Of a stretch of 64,000 nucleotides of DNA, positions 9,724-17,521 are shown one piece after another. Every line of letters begins with the position of its first letter. Within the stretch, counting starts at the first letter, position 1. The DNA is from Campylobacteraceae bacterium (GTDB lineage Bacteria; Campylobacterota; Campylobacteria; Campylobacterales; Sulfurospirillaceae), in the NCBI GenBank assembly GCA_027050775.1, contig JALUBH010000020.1:62001-126000 (forward strand). Reading direction: 5' to 3'. The position numbers were made by a program, and so were the translations under genes. The notes beneath the pieces are model-generated. The model was not told the origin of the DNA, did not search any database, and saw only the letters and a list, made by a program, of their open reading frames with translations.

Positions 9724-9829
9724 ATTTTCTCAAATAACACATTTATTTCAAAAATATATACAAAAAAACAAGAATAGCATATCCTCTACAAAAGAAAATG
9801 ATAATATCCTAAAGAAGAAAAGAGTATCT

Positions 9830-10387
9830 CTAGAGACTCAAAGAGTCTTTTAGAGCACAGACAATAGTATTTCCTATAATTATATGTGCCTCAAAAATAT
9901 AAGAGATATCATCGCTTGGTACTATGATATTTACATCACAAAATTCACTCATTGCACCCCCCTCATATCCGCTAAGACCTACTGTTCTACACCCCATATG
10001 CTTTCCCAAACTCAATGCTCTCAAGACATTTTTACTATTTCCGCTTTTTGATATACCTATGAGCATATCACCCTCTTTCGCCAAAGCCTCAATCTGCCTA
10101 TCAAATACTCTATCTTCCTCATTTGAAATGGTTGTATCAAGACAGATAGCAGGTAATCCTCTCTTATCTATATCGTTTCCACCTATCAATTTAGCTGCTA
10201 TATATCTTGCATTTACAGCGTTGTTTCCATTTCCAAAAAGTATAATTTTTTTATTATGGTTAATAGCTTCAATTGCTATCACACAAGCAGTATATATATA
10301 ATTTTGCAGCTCATCTTCTATCTCACCCATAAGATTTTTGCGAGCAGTTATTTCACTTTGGATTAAATTCATCATCTCATTTTCCAT
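9830..10387 (-). CDS. GmhA-like SIS-domain protein lacking the isomerase active site
   Basis: 185 residues with the sedoheptulose-7-phosphate isomerase (GmhA) fold: IILFGNGNNAVNARYIAAKL, MLIGISKSGNSKNVLRALSLG, VGLSGYEGGAM, VPSDDISYIFEAHIIIGNTI. The phosphosugar loop (GISxSGNS) is kept. The metal and acid/base residues of true GmhA (E. coli His61, Glu65, Gln172, His180) align with Tyr, Lys, Phe and Asn. The segment between the first two motifs is also short. An ADP-heptose enzymatic role is therefore doubtful; a regulatory SIS role, as in DiaA, is possible. It has a good GGAG ribosome-binding site. Confidence 0.75.
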   Translation of the reverse strand: MENEMMNLIQSEITARKNLMGEIEDELQNYIYTACVIAIEAINHNKKIILFGNGNNAVNARYIAAKLIGGNDIDKRGLPAICLDTTISNEEDRVFDRQIEALAKEGDMLIGISKSGNSKNVLRALSLGKHMGCRTVGLSGYEGGAMSEFCDVNIIVPSDDISYIFEAHIIIGNTIVCALKDSLSL

Positions 10388-10560
10388 TATTTCTCCATAA
10401 GCAATTCATTTGTTAGACTATTATACTCTTTTTGATTAAATTTATCTTTTATAGAAAACAAAAATTTATATGTTTTTTTGTTGGTATCTTGTACTCCTGT
10501 TTTTGAGCAATTAAAGCAAATTCTCTTCCAGCTTCTTGCTTAAGATATTTTTAAAATTTC
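10388..10560 (-). pseudogene. Possible decayed gene end upstream of the GmhA-like gene
   Basis: Two minus-strand frames carry protein-like sequence that joins only with a frameshift at an A7 tract: QEAGREFALIAQKQEYKIPT in one frame and KTYKFLFSIKDKFNQKEYN in the next. The second ends at TAA overlapping the ribosome-binding region of the GmhA-like gene. No family is recognised. It fits a degraded gene in a rearranged glycan locus, but random AT-rich frames could mimic this. The rest, to 10663, holds the leader of the next gene. Confidence 0.3.
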
Positions 10561-10663
10561 GTTAGATTTGACTGCTAAACATAAGTAAAATTGAAGAATT
10601 ACAAGGAATTTTAAAGTAAATTGTGTTAGAATGACGACCAATCTTAATCTAAAAGGAATCAAA

Positions 10664-10951
10664 ATGAAAAAAATCATTTTAACTTCAATAGTAGCTTTAG
10701 CTGCTGGAACTGCTCTTATGGCTGCCGTTAACCCTTCTGCTTGCAAAGGATGTCATGGTTTACACTTTGAAAAACATGCTCTAGGTAAATCCAAAATTGT
10801 AAAAAATATGACTCATGAAGAGATAGCGACTGCACTTAAAGGTTACAAGGCCGGAACATTTGGCGGAAGCATGAAAGGTATTATGAAAGGTCAAATTTCA
10901 AAATATTCTGATGCTGACTTGGAAGCATTCTCAAAAACTATCGGTAAGTAA
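10664..10951 (+). CDS. Small periplasmic class I cytochrome c (c553-like)
   Basis: 95 residues. A Sec signal peptide (MKKIILTSIVALAAGTALMA) precedes a single CKGCH haem-binding motif at about residues 25-29. A methionine-rich second half (GSMKGIMKGQ) can supply the distal Met ligand. Small monohaem cytochromes of this kind carry electrons in the periplasm, often from the bc1 complex to cbb3 oxidase. I chose the ATG at 10664, preceded by AAAAGGA, because an earlier in-frame ATG would add a non-signal extension. It lies upstream of a second cytochrome and of cbb3 assembly genes. Confidence 0.88.
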   Translation: MKKIILTSIVALAAGTALMAAVNPSACKGCHGLHFEKHALGKSKIVKNMTHEEIATALKGYKAGTFGGSMKGIMKGQISKYSDADLEAFSKTIGK

Positions 10952-10957
10952 ATAACA

Positions 10958-10994
10958 AGGGTGGTATAACCACCCTCTTTTCCTCATTTTTTTT
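10958..10994 (+). terminator. Rho-independent terminator after the first cytochrome gene
   Basis: A perfect 8-bp stem AGGGTGGT/ACCACCCT with an ATA loop (10958-10976) is followed by a T-rich tract with TTTTTTTT, 7 nt after the stop codon. Confidence 0.88.
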
Positions 10995-11021
10995 ACAAAA
11001 GATATTTTAAGTCTTATTTTG

Positions 11022-11027
11022 TATAAT
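11022..11027 (+). promoter_or_regulatory. -10 element of the second cytochrome gene
   Basis: TATAAT lies 30 nt before the GTG start, downstream of the terminator, in a T-rich upstream context typical of Campylobacterota promoters, which often lack a clear -35 box. Confidence 0.55.
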
Positions 11028-11056
11028 ATGACCCTAAGCGAAAAAGGGGTAGAGTT

Positions 11057-11350
11057 GTGAAAGAAAAATTATTGTTAATTTTGATATTATCATCCGCACT
11101 GTTTGCTGTTGACGGAGCCGCCGTTTATTCTAAATGTGCGATGTGTCATGGTGTAAATGGAAAGCATAGGGCGTTTGGAAAATCTCCTAGAATAGCAGGA
11201 TGGAAAATAAAGCAAACAATATCCGTATTAAATATATTTAAAAATATGTCCAAATATGATAAATTTGCAAGAGTCATGAACAAACAAGTTTCAAAACTAA
11301 GTAATGCACAAATCGAAGCTGTAGCAATTTATATATCAAAATTAAAATAA
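11057..11350 (+). CDS. Small periplasmic class I cytochrome c
   Basis: 97 residues from a GTG start preceded by AAGGGG. A signal peptide (KLLLILILSSALFA) is followed by VYSKCAMCHGVNG with one CxxCH haem site at about residues 27-31, and a C-terminal helix ending AVAIYISKLK, as in cytochrome c class I. A methionine in FARVMNKQ may be the sixth ligand. It is a paralogue of the preceding gene with its own promoter. It is convergent with ccoS, only 3 nt away, with no terminator seen between them. Confidence 0.85.
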   Translation: MKEKLLLILILSSALFAVDGAAVYSKCAMCHGVNGKHRAFGKSPRIAGWKIKQTISVLNIFKNMSKYDKFARVMNKQVSKLSNAQIEAVAIYISKLK

Positions 11351-11353
11351 AAA

Positions 11354-11587
11354 TTAATCCGGTGGACGATAGCCTTTCTCTTTTCTTTTTTGAACTATTT
11401 TCTTCTTTTTTTCTTCCATCATAATCGCATCATGCAGTGCCTCTTCACTATCTTGCAAAGCACCATCTATAAATTTATTTTTATCATCAAATTGTCCGGT
11501 TCTTATACCCCAGAGTAATGCCCATAAACCAAAACCTCCCAACAATATGGAAGCTCCAAGCATCATAGCTATAATCCACGAACTCAT
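11354..11587 (-). CDS. ccoS: cbb3-type cytochrome oxidase assembly protein CcoS
   Basis: 77 residues, typical of CcoS. One N-terminal transmembrane helix (SILLGGFGLWALLWGIRTGQ) is followed by FDD, the conserved QFDD element, and a charged tail. CcoS is needed for insertion of cofactors into the cbb3 oxidase catalytic subunit. The ATG overlaps the stop of the upstream mini-ORF (ATGA), and its ribosome-binding site GGGGG is supplied by the repeat element. It follows ccoI with only the duplicated repeat between, so the two form a maturation operon. Confidence 0.88.
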   Translation of the reverse strand: MSSWIIAMMLGASILLGGFGLWALLWGIRTGQFDDKNKFIDGALQDSEEALHDAIMMEEKKKKIVQKRKEKGYRPPD

Positions 11588-11670
11588 CTTATTGCCCCCT
11601 TTTTACGGAAGTGAATTCCGAAAAAATTCCTCGCGACTGAAGCACGAAGTAAACTTCTGTATGGTTTCAT
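11584..11670 (-). CDS. 28-codon mini-ORF in repeat copy B (coding status uncertain)
   Basis: ATG at 11670 follows the GGGG ribosome-binding site of copy A by a normal distance. The peptide is basic (MKPYRSLLRASVARNFFG, then IHFRKKGAIR). The stop overlaps the ccoS ATG, so translation of ccoS could depend on it. The sister ORF in copy A (11672-11752) gives the same first 25 residues and ends ...KKGQ. No family is recognised. The peptides may simply keep ribosomes moving through the repeat. Confidence 0.35.
   Translation of the reverse strand: MKPYRSLLRASVARNFFGIHFRKKGAIR
11588..11670 (-). repeat. Hairpin/RBS repeat element, tandem copy B, with mini-ORF
   Basis: An 83-bp unit, identical to the adjacent copy A except for one extra G and one A-to-G change beside the ATG of ccoS. 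Read on the minus strand it has a conserved block GCTTCAGTCGCGAGGAA, a hairpin CGGAA-TTCAC-TTCCG flanked by U5 and A5, then AAAAAGGGGG as ribosome-binding site. An ATG at 11670 opens a 28-codon ORF (MKPYRSLLRASVARNFFG...) that stops at 11584, overlapping ccoS. Confidence 0.85.
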
Positions 11671-11752
11671 TTTATTGCCCCTTTTTACGGAAGTGAATTC
11701 CGAAAAAATTCCTCGCGACTGAAGCACGAAGTAAACTTCTGTATGGTTTCAT
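11671..11752 (-). repeat. Hairpin/RBS repeat element, tandem copy A, with mini-ORF
   Basis: The first 82-bp unit after ccoI. Its ATG (11750-11752) overlaps the ccoI stop as ATGA. It encodes a 26-codon mini-ORF ending TAA at 11672, one base before the ATG of copy B. Hairpin and AAAAAGGGG follow as in copy B. The near-identity of A and B indicates a recent tandem duplication. A third, diverged copy lies at 48347-48402. Confidence 0.85.
11672..11752 (-). CDS. 26-codon mini-ORF in repeat copy A (coding status uncertain)
   Basis: Begins at the ATG overlapping the ccoI stop (ATGA) and ends 1 nt before the ATG of the copy-B ORF. The chain ccoI, mini-ORF, mini-ORF, ccoS is thus linked by overlaps or a 1-nt gap. 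The peptide is short and Arg/Lys-rich, without a signal sequence or motif. Confidence 0.35.
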   Translation of the reverse strand: MKPYRSLLRASVARNFFGIHFRKKGQ

Positions 11753-14157
11753 TTTATTGTCTTAATGGCAAAATTTATACGCATCGAATTTCCTATTACT
11801 AAAAGTGAACTAAGCGACATCGAAAGAGCTGCAAATAGTGGTATAACATATCCAGCCATCGCTAGTGGAATTGTAATAGAGTTATATACAGCAGAGAGGA
11901 TGAGATTTTCCCTGATAGTTCTATATGTTTTTTTAGAAATCAAGAAGGCATAGTAGAGTGAACTAAATGAATTATTCATCAAAACTACATCGCTTACATT
12001 CAGAGCTACATCTGTACCACTTCCTAAAGTTATCGCTATCTCGCTCTTAGAAAGTGCTAATGCATCATTTATACCATCTCCTACCATCACTACTCTACTT
12101 CCACTCCCTCTAGCCTTTTCAACTATATCTGCTTTTTCTTTTGGAAGCAAAGAAGCATAGACTCTCTCTACCCCGACAGCATCGGCGATCTTTTTAGCAA
12201 CTTCCATATTGTCTCCTGTAAGCATAGCAACTTTTATGCCCAACTTTTCAATTGCCTCTATATTTTGTCTTGCTTCATCTCTTGGAGTATCCTCTAGTCC
12301 AAAAATAGCTACAACTTCACTGTTTAAAGCAAAATAAAATTGACTAAACTGTGCAAAATCTTCTTTGAAATCTATACCATGTTCCTTTAACAAACTTTGG
12401 TTTCCACCATAAAGAGTATATCCTTTGTATTTGGCACTAATCCCTTTTGCCTCTATAGTTTTTATATCTGTTAATTCTAATACTTCTGTCTCTTGCTCAA
12501 AATATCTTGCTATGGCTTTGCTGATTGGATGGTTAGAATTTTTAACCAAAGAGTAGAGTAGTGATTTGTCGAACTCTTTTAGGTATCTTTTTTCTATAAT
12601 TTTTGGCCTTCCCTCTGTTATAGTTCCTGTCTTATCTAGCATCAGCATATCACACTTTGCCATCGTCTCCAAAAATGAAGCCTCTTTGAAAAGTATCCCT
12701 CTTTTGGCTCCCAATCCAAGTCCAACAAGAGTAGAAACGGGCGTTGCAAGACCCAAGGCACAAGGGCATGCTATAACAATCACAGAGATAGCAACTATCA
12801 AAGAGCGTTCAAACGAACTCCCATCAAGATACCAAAAAGCAAATGTGGCAACAGCCAAAAGCAAAATGGCAGTCGAAAAATACCCCGAAATAACATCTGC
12901 AATTTTTTGGATTTTTGGTTTCTTGTTCATAGAGTCTTCCAATAAAGATGTGATCTTACTCAAAGCAGAAGAGTGTATATCGCTTGATGCACTATATCTA
13001 ACCACACTATCAAGACATATATATCCACTTATGACTTTGTCTCCTTTTTTCAAGAAAAGAGGGATGGATTCGCCAGTCAAACTAGATGTATCAAAAGAAC
13101 CCTCACCAAAATCGATAACTCCATCTATTGCTATTTTTTCACCTGCTTTCACCTCTATAGTATCTCCAATTTTTACATCTTCAACGCCCAAAAGCATCTT
13201 TTCATTATTTTTAATTATCAGCACTTCAGTTGGAGTAGAGCTATTAAAACCATCTATCCTATCAACAGCATTTTTCTTACTTAAAACTTCAAGATATTTA
13301 CCTGTGAAAACAAAAGTGATTATCATAGTCACAGAATCAAAATAGACCTCTCCCTTATGCGAAAACATAGCATAAACAGAGTAAATATAAGCCAAAGATG
13401 CCCCAGTTGCCACCAAAATATCCATATTTACATATCTATTTTTTATACCATAATATGCCCCTTTAAAATAAACAGACCCTGTATAAAAAAGTGTCGGAGT
13501 TGCCAAAACAAACTCTGCAAAATTCAGTATATTTTTTATATCGCTCTTCATGCCTGTAAAGTACCCTGCATATTGAGCTATGGCTATCCACATGATATTC
13601 ATAGTTGTAAAGACACCAACTAGCATTTTTGAGTAGTAATCTCTCCTCGTGGCATTTGCCTGTACCTCTTGCATACTAGGATCATAAGGGTAAGCATTAT
13701 ATCCTATACTTCTTATGGCTAGTATTATCTCTGATAGTTTAATGGTATCTGGATCCCAAACTACCTTTGCTTTATTGTTAGTCTGGTTTATACTTGCTTC
13801 AACAATACCATCTTTTTGGTGCAATACTTTCTCATTTAGCCATACACAAGCAGAACAATGGATTCCTTCTATAATGAGGTATATTTCACTGAAGCCATCT
13901 TTGTTTTTTATATATTTTTGATTAAAACCATCTAAATCAAATTTTTGCACATCTCCAATATCATCTTTTGCCGGATCGAGTTTTGCATCTCCCATCTTTT
14001 CATAAAAATCATCCAATCCCTCACTCTTTAGAAGATGAAAAACACCTTGACAACCTTTGCAACAAAAATACCTAGCACCATCACTGAAACTATCATCTTT
14101 TACTAAAACTTTTTCATCAAATTCTAGATGACAATGGTCACATCGTCTTTTTTGCAT
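11749..14157 (-). CDS. ccoI: Copper-transporting P1B-type ATPase, cbb3 oxidase assembly (CcoI/FixI)
   Basis: 802 residues. The N-terminus has a cysteine cluster (CDHCHLEF and FCCKGCQGVF) typical of FixI/CcoI, then a heavy-metal-associated domain with GIHCSAC at about residue 97. Eight membrane helices follow, with TGES, the copper-site CPC (IACPCALGLATPV, about residue 464), DKTGT with the phosphorylated Asp (about 506) and GDGINDALAL (about 692). CcoI exports copper to the periplasm for the CuB site of cbb3 oxidase. Its stop overlaps the first repeat mini-ORF, followed by ccoS, which supports the assembly role over general copper resistance. Confidence 0.92.
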   Translation of the reverse strand: MQKRRCDHCHLEFDEKVLVKDDSFSDGARYFCCKGCQGVFHLLKSEGLDDFYEKMGDAKLDPAKDDIGDVQKFDLDGFNQKYIKNKDGFSEIYLIIEGIHCSACVWLNEKVLHQKDGIVEASINQTNNKAKVVWDPDTIKLSEIILAIRSIGYNAYPYDPSMQEVQANATRRDYYSKMLVGVFTTMNIMWIAIAQYAGYFTGMKSDIKNILNFAEFVLATPTLFYTGSVYFKGAYYGIKNRYVNMDILVATGASLAYIYSVYAMFSHKGEVYFDSVTMIITFVFTGKYLEVLSKKNAVDRIDGFNSSTPTEVLIIKNNEKMLLGVEDVKIGDTIEVKAGEKIAIDGVIDFGEGSFDTSSLTGESIPLFLKKGDKVISGYICLDSVVRYSASSDIHSSALSKITSLLEDSMNKKPKIQKIADVISGYFSTAILLLAVATFAFWYLDGSSFERSLIVAISVIVIACPCALGLATPVSTLVGLGLGAKRGILFKEASFLETMAKCDMLMLDKTGTITEGRPKIIEKRYLKEFDKSLLYSLVKNSNHPISKAIARYFEQETEVLELTDIKTIEAKGISAKYKGYTLYGGNQSLLKEHGIDFKEDFAQFSQFYFALNSEVVAIFGLEDTPRDEARQNIEAIEKLGIKVAMLTGDNMEVAKKIADAVGVERVYASLLPKEKADIVEKARGSGSRVVMVGDGINDALALSKSEIAITLGSGTDVALNVSDVVLMNNSFSSLYYAFLISKKTYRTIRENLILSAVYNSITIPLAMAGYVIPLFAALSMSLSSLLVIGNSMRINFAIKTIK

Positions 14158-14325
14158 AGATACATATCCTTTTGATAGCCAAACTTAAAATGTTATTATA
14201 TCGTGACTTGCCTTTTAGCTTCTTGACAAAATTTCTACTTTATTATAAAATTACAACAAGATTAGCAAAGATACTCGCTTTGCAAAATATTTTACTTCAA
14301 TGTGCATTAGATTTTCTACTAAAGT

Positions 14326-14331
14326 TATAAT
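14326..14331 (+). promoter_or_regulatory. -10 element of rho
   Basis: TATAAT 56 nt before the rho ATG, in the 229-nt divergent gap between ccoI and rho. A small stem GCAAAG/CTTTGC lies about 50 nt upstream of it. The leader ends with AAGAAGGC as ribosome-binding site. Confidence 0.5.
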
Positions 14332-14386
14332 AGACTAGATTGAGATCAAGCTTCATGGAATAAAAACTTACAAAAAGAAGGCAATA

Positions 14387-15715
14387 ATGGGCGCAAATTC
14401 GTCATCAGAGCATGGAAAGAACAATAATCACCACAGAAAAACTAGAACACACATACCAGTAGAGGGATACAAGATAGAAAACCTTAGGCATATGGCTCTC
14501 GACAAATTAGTTGAAATTGCAGTAAACCTAAATGTTGAAAACCCAAATGAACTCAAAAGACAAGACTTGATGTTTGAAATACTTAAATCTCAAGTAAACA
14601 AGGGCGGTTTTATACTTTTTACAGGTATCTTAGAGATAACTCATGAAGGATATGGCTTTTTAAGAACCACGGATGCCAACTTCAGCGACAGTGCAAATGA
14701 TGCTTATGTCAGTGCTACGCAAGTGAGAAAATTTGCACTTAGAACTGGAGATATAGTCACCGGTCAGGTAAGACCTCCAAAAGAGCAAGAGAGATACTAT
14801 GCACTACTCAAGATAGAAGCTATAAACTACCTTCCTATGCAGGAGAGCAGAAGAAGACCTCTTTTTGAAAACCTAACCCCGCTATATCCGACTGAACCAT
14901 TAAAGCTAGAGTATGATTCAATGAAGATAACAGGTAGAGTTTTGGATCTTTTTACACCTATTGGAAAGGGGCAAAGAGGATTGATAGTGGCTCCTCCAAG
15001 AAGTGGAAAAACTGAGCTTATGAAAGAGTTAGCTCATGGCATATCTCGCAATCATACAGAGGTTGAGCTCATAGTTTTACTCGTTGATGAAAGACCTGAA
15101 GAGGTTACAGATATGCAAAGAAGCGTAAAGGGCGAAGTATATAGCTCCACTTTTGATATGCCGGCAAACAACCATGTTCGAGTTGCAAACTTAGTCATAG
15201 AAAAGGCAAAAAGACGAGTTGAGATGGGAAAAGATGTAGTGATACTGCTTGATTCCATCACTAGACTAGCAAGAGCATACAATACAGTAACACCATCTAG
15301 CGGTAAAATCTTAAGTGGTGGTGTTGATGCAAATGCTCTTCATAAACCAAAAAGATTTTTTGGAGCCGCTAGAAATATAGAAAACGGCGGAAGCCTCACT
15401 ATCATCTCAACAGCTCTGATAGAGACAGGAAGCAGGATGGATGAAGTGATCTTTGAAGAGTTCAAAGGGACAGGAAACAGTGAAATCGTACTAGATAGAA
15501 ACATATCCGACAGAAGAATATACCCAGCCATAAATATAATGAAATCGGCCACAAGAAAAGAGGAACTTCTGATAACCCCTGATACTTTACAAAAAATTTG
15601 GGCTATAAGATCCGCAATAGCGCAGATGGAAGACATAGAAGCCTTAAAATTTTTATATGCTAAAATGCTAAAAACAAAAGACAATACAGAGTTACTTTCT
15701 ACACTAAACGATTAG
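14387..15715 (+). CDS. rho: Transcription termination factor Rho
   Basis: 442 residues. After a Ser/His/Asn-rich N-terminus come the Rho N domain, the cold-shock-like RNA-binding domain with [10 protein letters not shown], and the ATPase core: Walker [11 protein letters not shown] (about residue 204), [15 protein letters not shown], Walker [17 protein letters not shown], the Q-loop region [23 protein letters not shown] and [12 protein letters not shown]. It is a hexameric RNA helicase that ends transcription and limits antisense RNA. That function matters here because several convergent gene pairs overlap without hairpin terminators. Confidence 0.97.
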   Translation: MGANSSSEHGKNNNHHRKTRTHIPVEGYKIENLRHMALDKLVEIAVNLNVENPNELKRQDLMFEILKSQVNKGGFILFTGILEITHEGYGFLRTTDANFSDSANDAYVSATQVRKFALRTGDIVTGQVRPPKEQERYYALLKIEAINYLPMQESRRRPLFENLTPLYPTEPLKLEYDSMKITGRVLDLFTPIGKGQRGLIVAPPRSGKTELMKELAHGISRNHTEVELIVLLVDERPEEVTDMQRSVKGEVYSSTFDMPANNHVRVANLVIEKAKRRVEMGKDVVILLDSITRLARAYNTVTPSSGKILSGGVDANALHKPKRFFGAARNIENGGSLTIISTALIETGSRMDEVIFEEFKGTGNSEIVLDRNISDRRIYPAINIMKSATRKEELLITPDTLQKIWAIRSAIAQMEDIEALKFLYAKMLKTKDNTELLSTLND

Positions 15716-15722
15716 AAAATAA

Positions 15723-15839
15723 CTACCTATTTTTTGCGGCTCTGTGAAAAGGATTTTGATAATCCGTTTTTTCACAACCCGCAAAAAACGCTCCTACGCA
15801 AAGAATCAAAAATGAAAATATAAGAAATTTTTTTATCAT
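15723..15839 (-). CDS. Small lipoprotein, 38 residues
   Basis: An ORF opposite the rho-dnaX gap. ATG at 15839 is preceded by a clear GAGGT ribosome-binding site. The peptide starts MIKKFLIFSFLILCVGAFFA and reaches a lipobox cysteine at residue 22 (FFAGC). The mature part is GCEKTDYQNPFHRAAKNR. A charged start, hydrophobic core and lipobox mark a lipoprotein signal peptide, so a 17-residue lipid-anchored peptide is expected. It converges on rho with its stop 8 nt from the rho stop. I do not recognise a named family; LptM-like small lipoproteins have similar size. Confidence 0.7.
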   Translation of the reverse strand: MIKKFLIFSFLILCVGAFFAGCEKTDYQNPFHRAAKNR

Positions 15840-15863
15840 AACTACCTCTAATTTTTTTTAAGA

Positions 15864-15869
15864 TATAAT
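15864..15869 (+). promoter_or_regulatory. -10 element of dnaX
   Basis: TATAAT 30 nt before the TTG start of dnaX, in the divergent gap with the small lipoprotein gene. On the minus strand TATTAT in the same AT-rich patch could serve the lipoprotein. Confidence 0.5.
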
Positions 15870-15898
15870 AATAGCATAAAAATATAAAGGTTTTTAAA

Positions 15899-17521
15899 TT
15901 GTCTCAAGTTCTAGCATTAAAATACCGTCCTAAATCATTTGATGGCCTTATCGGTCAAAACTCTGTTACGCAAACATTAACTTTGGCATTAAATCAAAAT
16001 AGACTCTCACATGCGTATCTGTTCTCTGGTCTTAGAGGAAGTGGAAAAACATCAACGGCTAGAATTTTTTCTAAAGCTCTTATATGTGAAAAAGGTCCTA
16101 CAGCTACACCCTGCGAAGAGTGTGAAAACTGTAAAATGGCAAACGAAAATAGGCATATAGACATCATAGAAATGGATGCAGCAAGTAGTAGAAAGATAGA
16201 CGATATAAGAGAATTGATAGAGCATACGAAATACAAACCAAACAGCGCTAGGTTTAAGATTTTTATCATTGATGAAGTCCATATGCTAACAAAAGAGGCA
16301 TTTAACGCACTTTTAAAAACACTTGAAGAGCCACCTCCTTATGTAAAATTTATCTTAGCAACCACAGACCCCTTAAAACTTCCTCCAACTATACTTTCAA
16401 GAACCCAACACTTCAGATTTAAACAAATAGGGGAAAAAGATGCTATAAACCATCTCTCACATATCTTAAATTTAGAAGGTGTAAAATACGAAACAACAGC
16501 ACTTCAAATGCTTAGCCGCGCAGGAAATGGCTCTCTAAGAGACACATTAACTCTTCTTGACCAGGCTATTATATTTTCAAGGGGAGATATTACAGCGCCA
16601 TCTATAGCATCTATGCTTGGATTATTAGATCCAAAGGAGCTTGATATTATATTTGATGTTATTTTAGCAAAAGATAGAGTAGAAATCATAAAAATCATAA
16701 AAGAGCTTGAAAGTTATGAATGCGAGGTCGTACTTGATGAGATCATAGCTTATCTTAAAAATGCTTTTTTTGATGACAAGGGAAAGTTTTCACTACTATT
16801 AACAGAAAGATTTTTTAGAATTCTTAGTGAAGCAAAAAATTTATTATACTTGAATGCAAATAACTCTTTTGTGCTCTCTCTTGTATTTTTTAAAATGATA
16901 GAGGCTACAAATATAAAAACCATAGACGAGATCATAGAAAACCTTGAAAATGAAAAATTTAGAGTTGAGCCCGAAGTTCAAAAATCTATCACAAAGCCTT
17001 CAAAGTCAATCCAACCAACTCCGATGGAAAGCAAAGAGACAAAACAACCCCCTCAAACAAAAAATTATCAAGATAAATTTATGGAGCTAGTCTCTTTATT
17101 GAAAGATAGAAATCTAGATATGGGAAATTGCTTCGAGGATTCAATCAAACTTCTAAGTTTTGATGACGAAATCTTGATATTGGAGTCGCATGCAGATGAA
17201 TCTTGCAAAAAAGTACTGCGTCATGCCTCAAGCATCATAAAACACTTTGTTCAAAAAATATTTGGCATAGATGTTGTGATAAAAATGAAAAAAGGAGAAG
17301 CAACAGATGCCCCCAAGGAGAAAAAACCTGCAACACAAGAGCAAAATATGCAAGCAAATCCAGATAATCAAGAGGGAGAAAATTGTGGTAGTTGCGTAGC
17401 TGAACACTTGACAAAAGATAAGGGCGAGATAGATGCAAATGAAATTTTGAGCAATCCTTTCATAAAAAAAGCAACCGATTTATTTAGTCCAAAAAAGATT
17501 CAGATACGCCCTAAGATTTAA
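15899..17521 (+). CDS. dnaX: DNA polymerase III subunit gamma/tau
   Basis: 540 residues from a TTG start (reads MSQVLALKYRPKSFDGLIGQ) with AAGG upstream. AAA+ motifs are FSGLRGSGKTSTARIF (Walker A, about residue 47), a zinc module CEKGPTATPCEECENC, Walker B IFIIDEVHMLT and sensor LATTDPLKLPPTILSRT. This is the ATPase of the clamp loader. The C-terminal third is low-complexity and then a divergent tau-type domain. No slippery A-tract with a following stop suggesting programmed frameshifting was noted. Its TAA overlaps the convergent gene's stop by 4 nt. Confidence 0.96.
   Translation: MSQVLALKYRPKSFDGLIGQNSVTQTLTLALNQNRLSHAYLFSGLRGSGKTSTARIFSKALICEKGPTATPCEECENCKMANENRHIDIIEMDAASSRKIDDIRELIEHTKYKPNSARFKIFIIDEVHMLTKEAFNALLKTLEEPPPYVKFILATTDPLKLPPTILSRTQHFRFKQIGEKDAINHLSHILNLEGVKYETTALQMLSRAGNGSLRDTLTLLDQAIIFSRGDITAPSIASMLGLLDPKELDIIFDVILAKDRVEIIKIIKELESYECEVVLDEIIAYLKNAFFDDKGKFSLLLTERFFRILSEAKNLLYLNANNSFVLSLVFFKMIEATNIKTIDEIIENLENEKFRVEPEVQKSITKPSKSIQPTPMESKETKQPPQTKNYQDKFMELVSLLKDRNLDMGNCFEDSIKLLSFDDEILILESHADESCKKVLRHASSIIKHFVQKIFGIDVVIKMKKGEATDAPKEKKPATQEQNMQANPDNQEGENCGSCVAEHLTKDKGEIDANEILSNPFIKKATDLFSPKKIQIRPKI

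Noticed and set aside
9665-9853. 62-residue plus-strand ORF overlapping the end of the GT10 gene
   Set aside because: It lies mostly in an alternative frame of the GT10 gene and of the GmhA-like end, with no ribosome-binding site or recognisable motif.
12430-12460. TTGGCAC followed by TTTTGC, resembling a sigma-54 promoter
   Set aside because: The spacing between the GG and GC elements is 14, not 10, and it lies inside ccoI.
12566-13345. 259-codon plus-strand ORF inside ccoI
   Set aside because: The P-type ATPase motifs on the other strand are complete; this frame has no motif or start signal.
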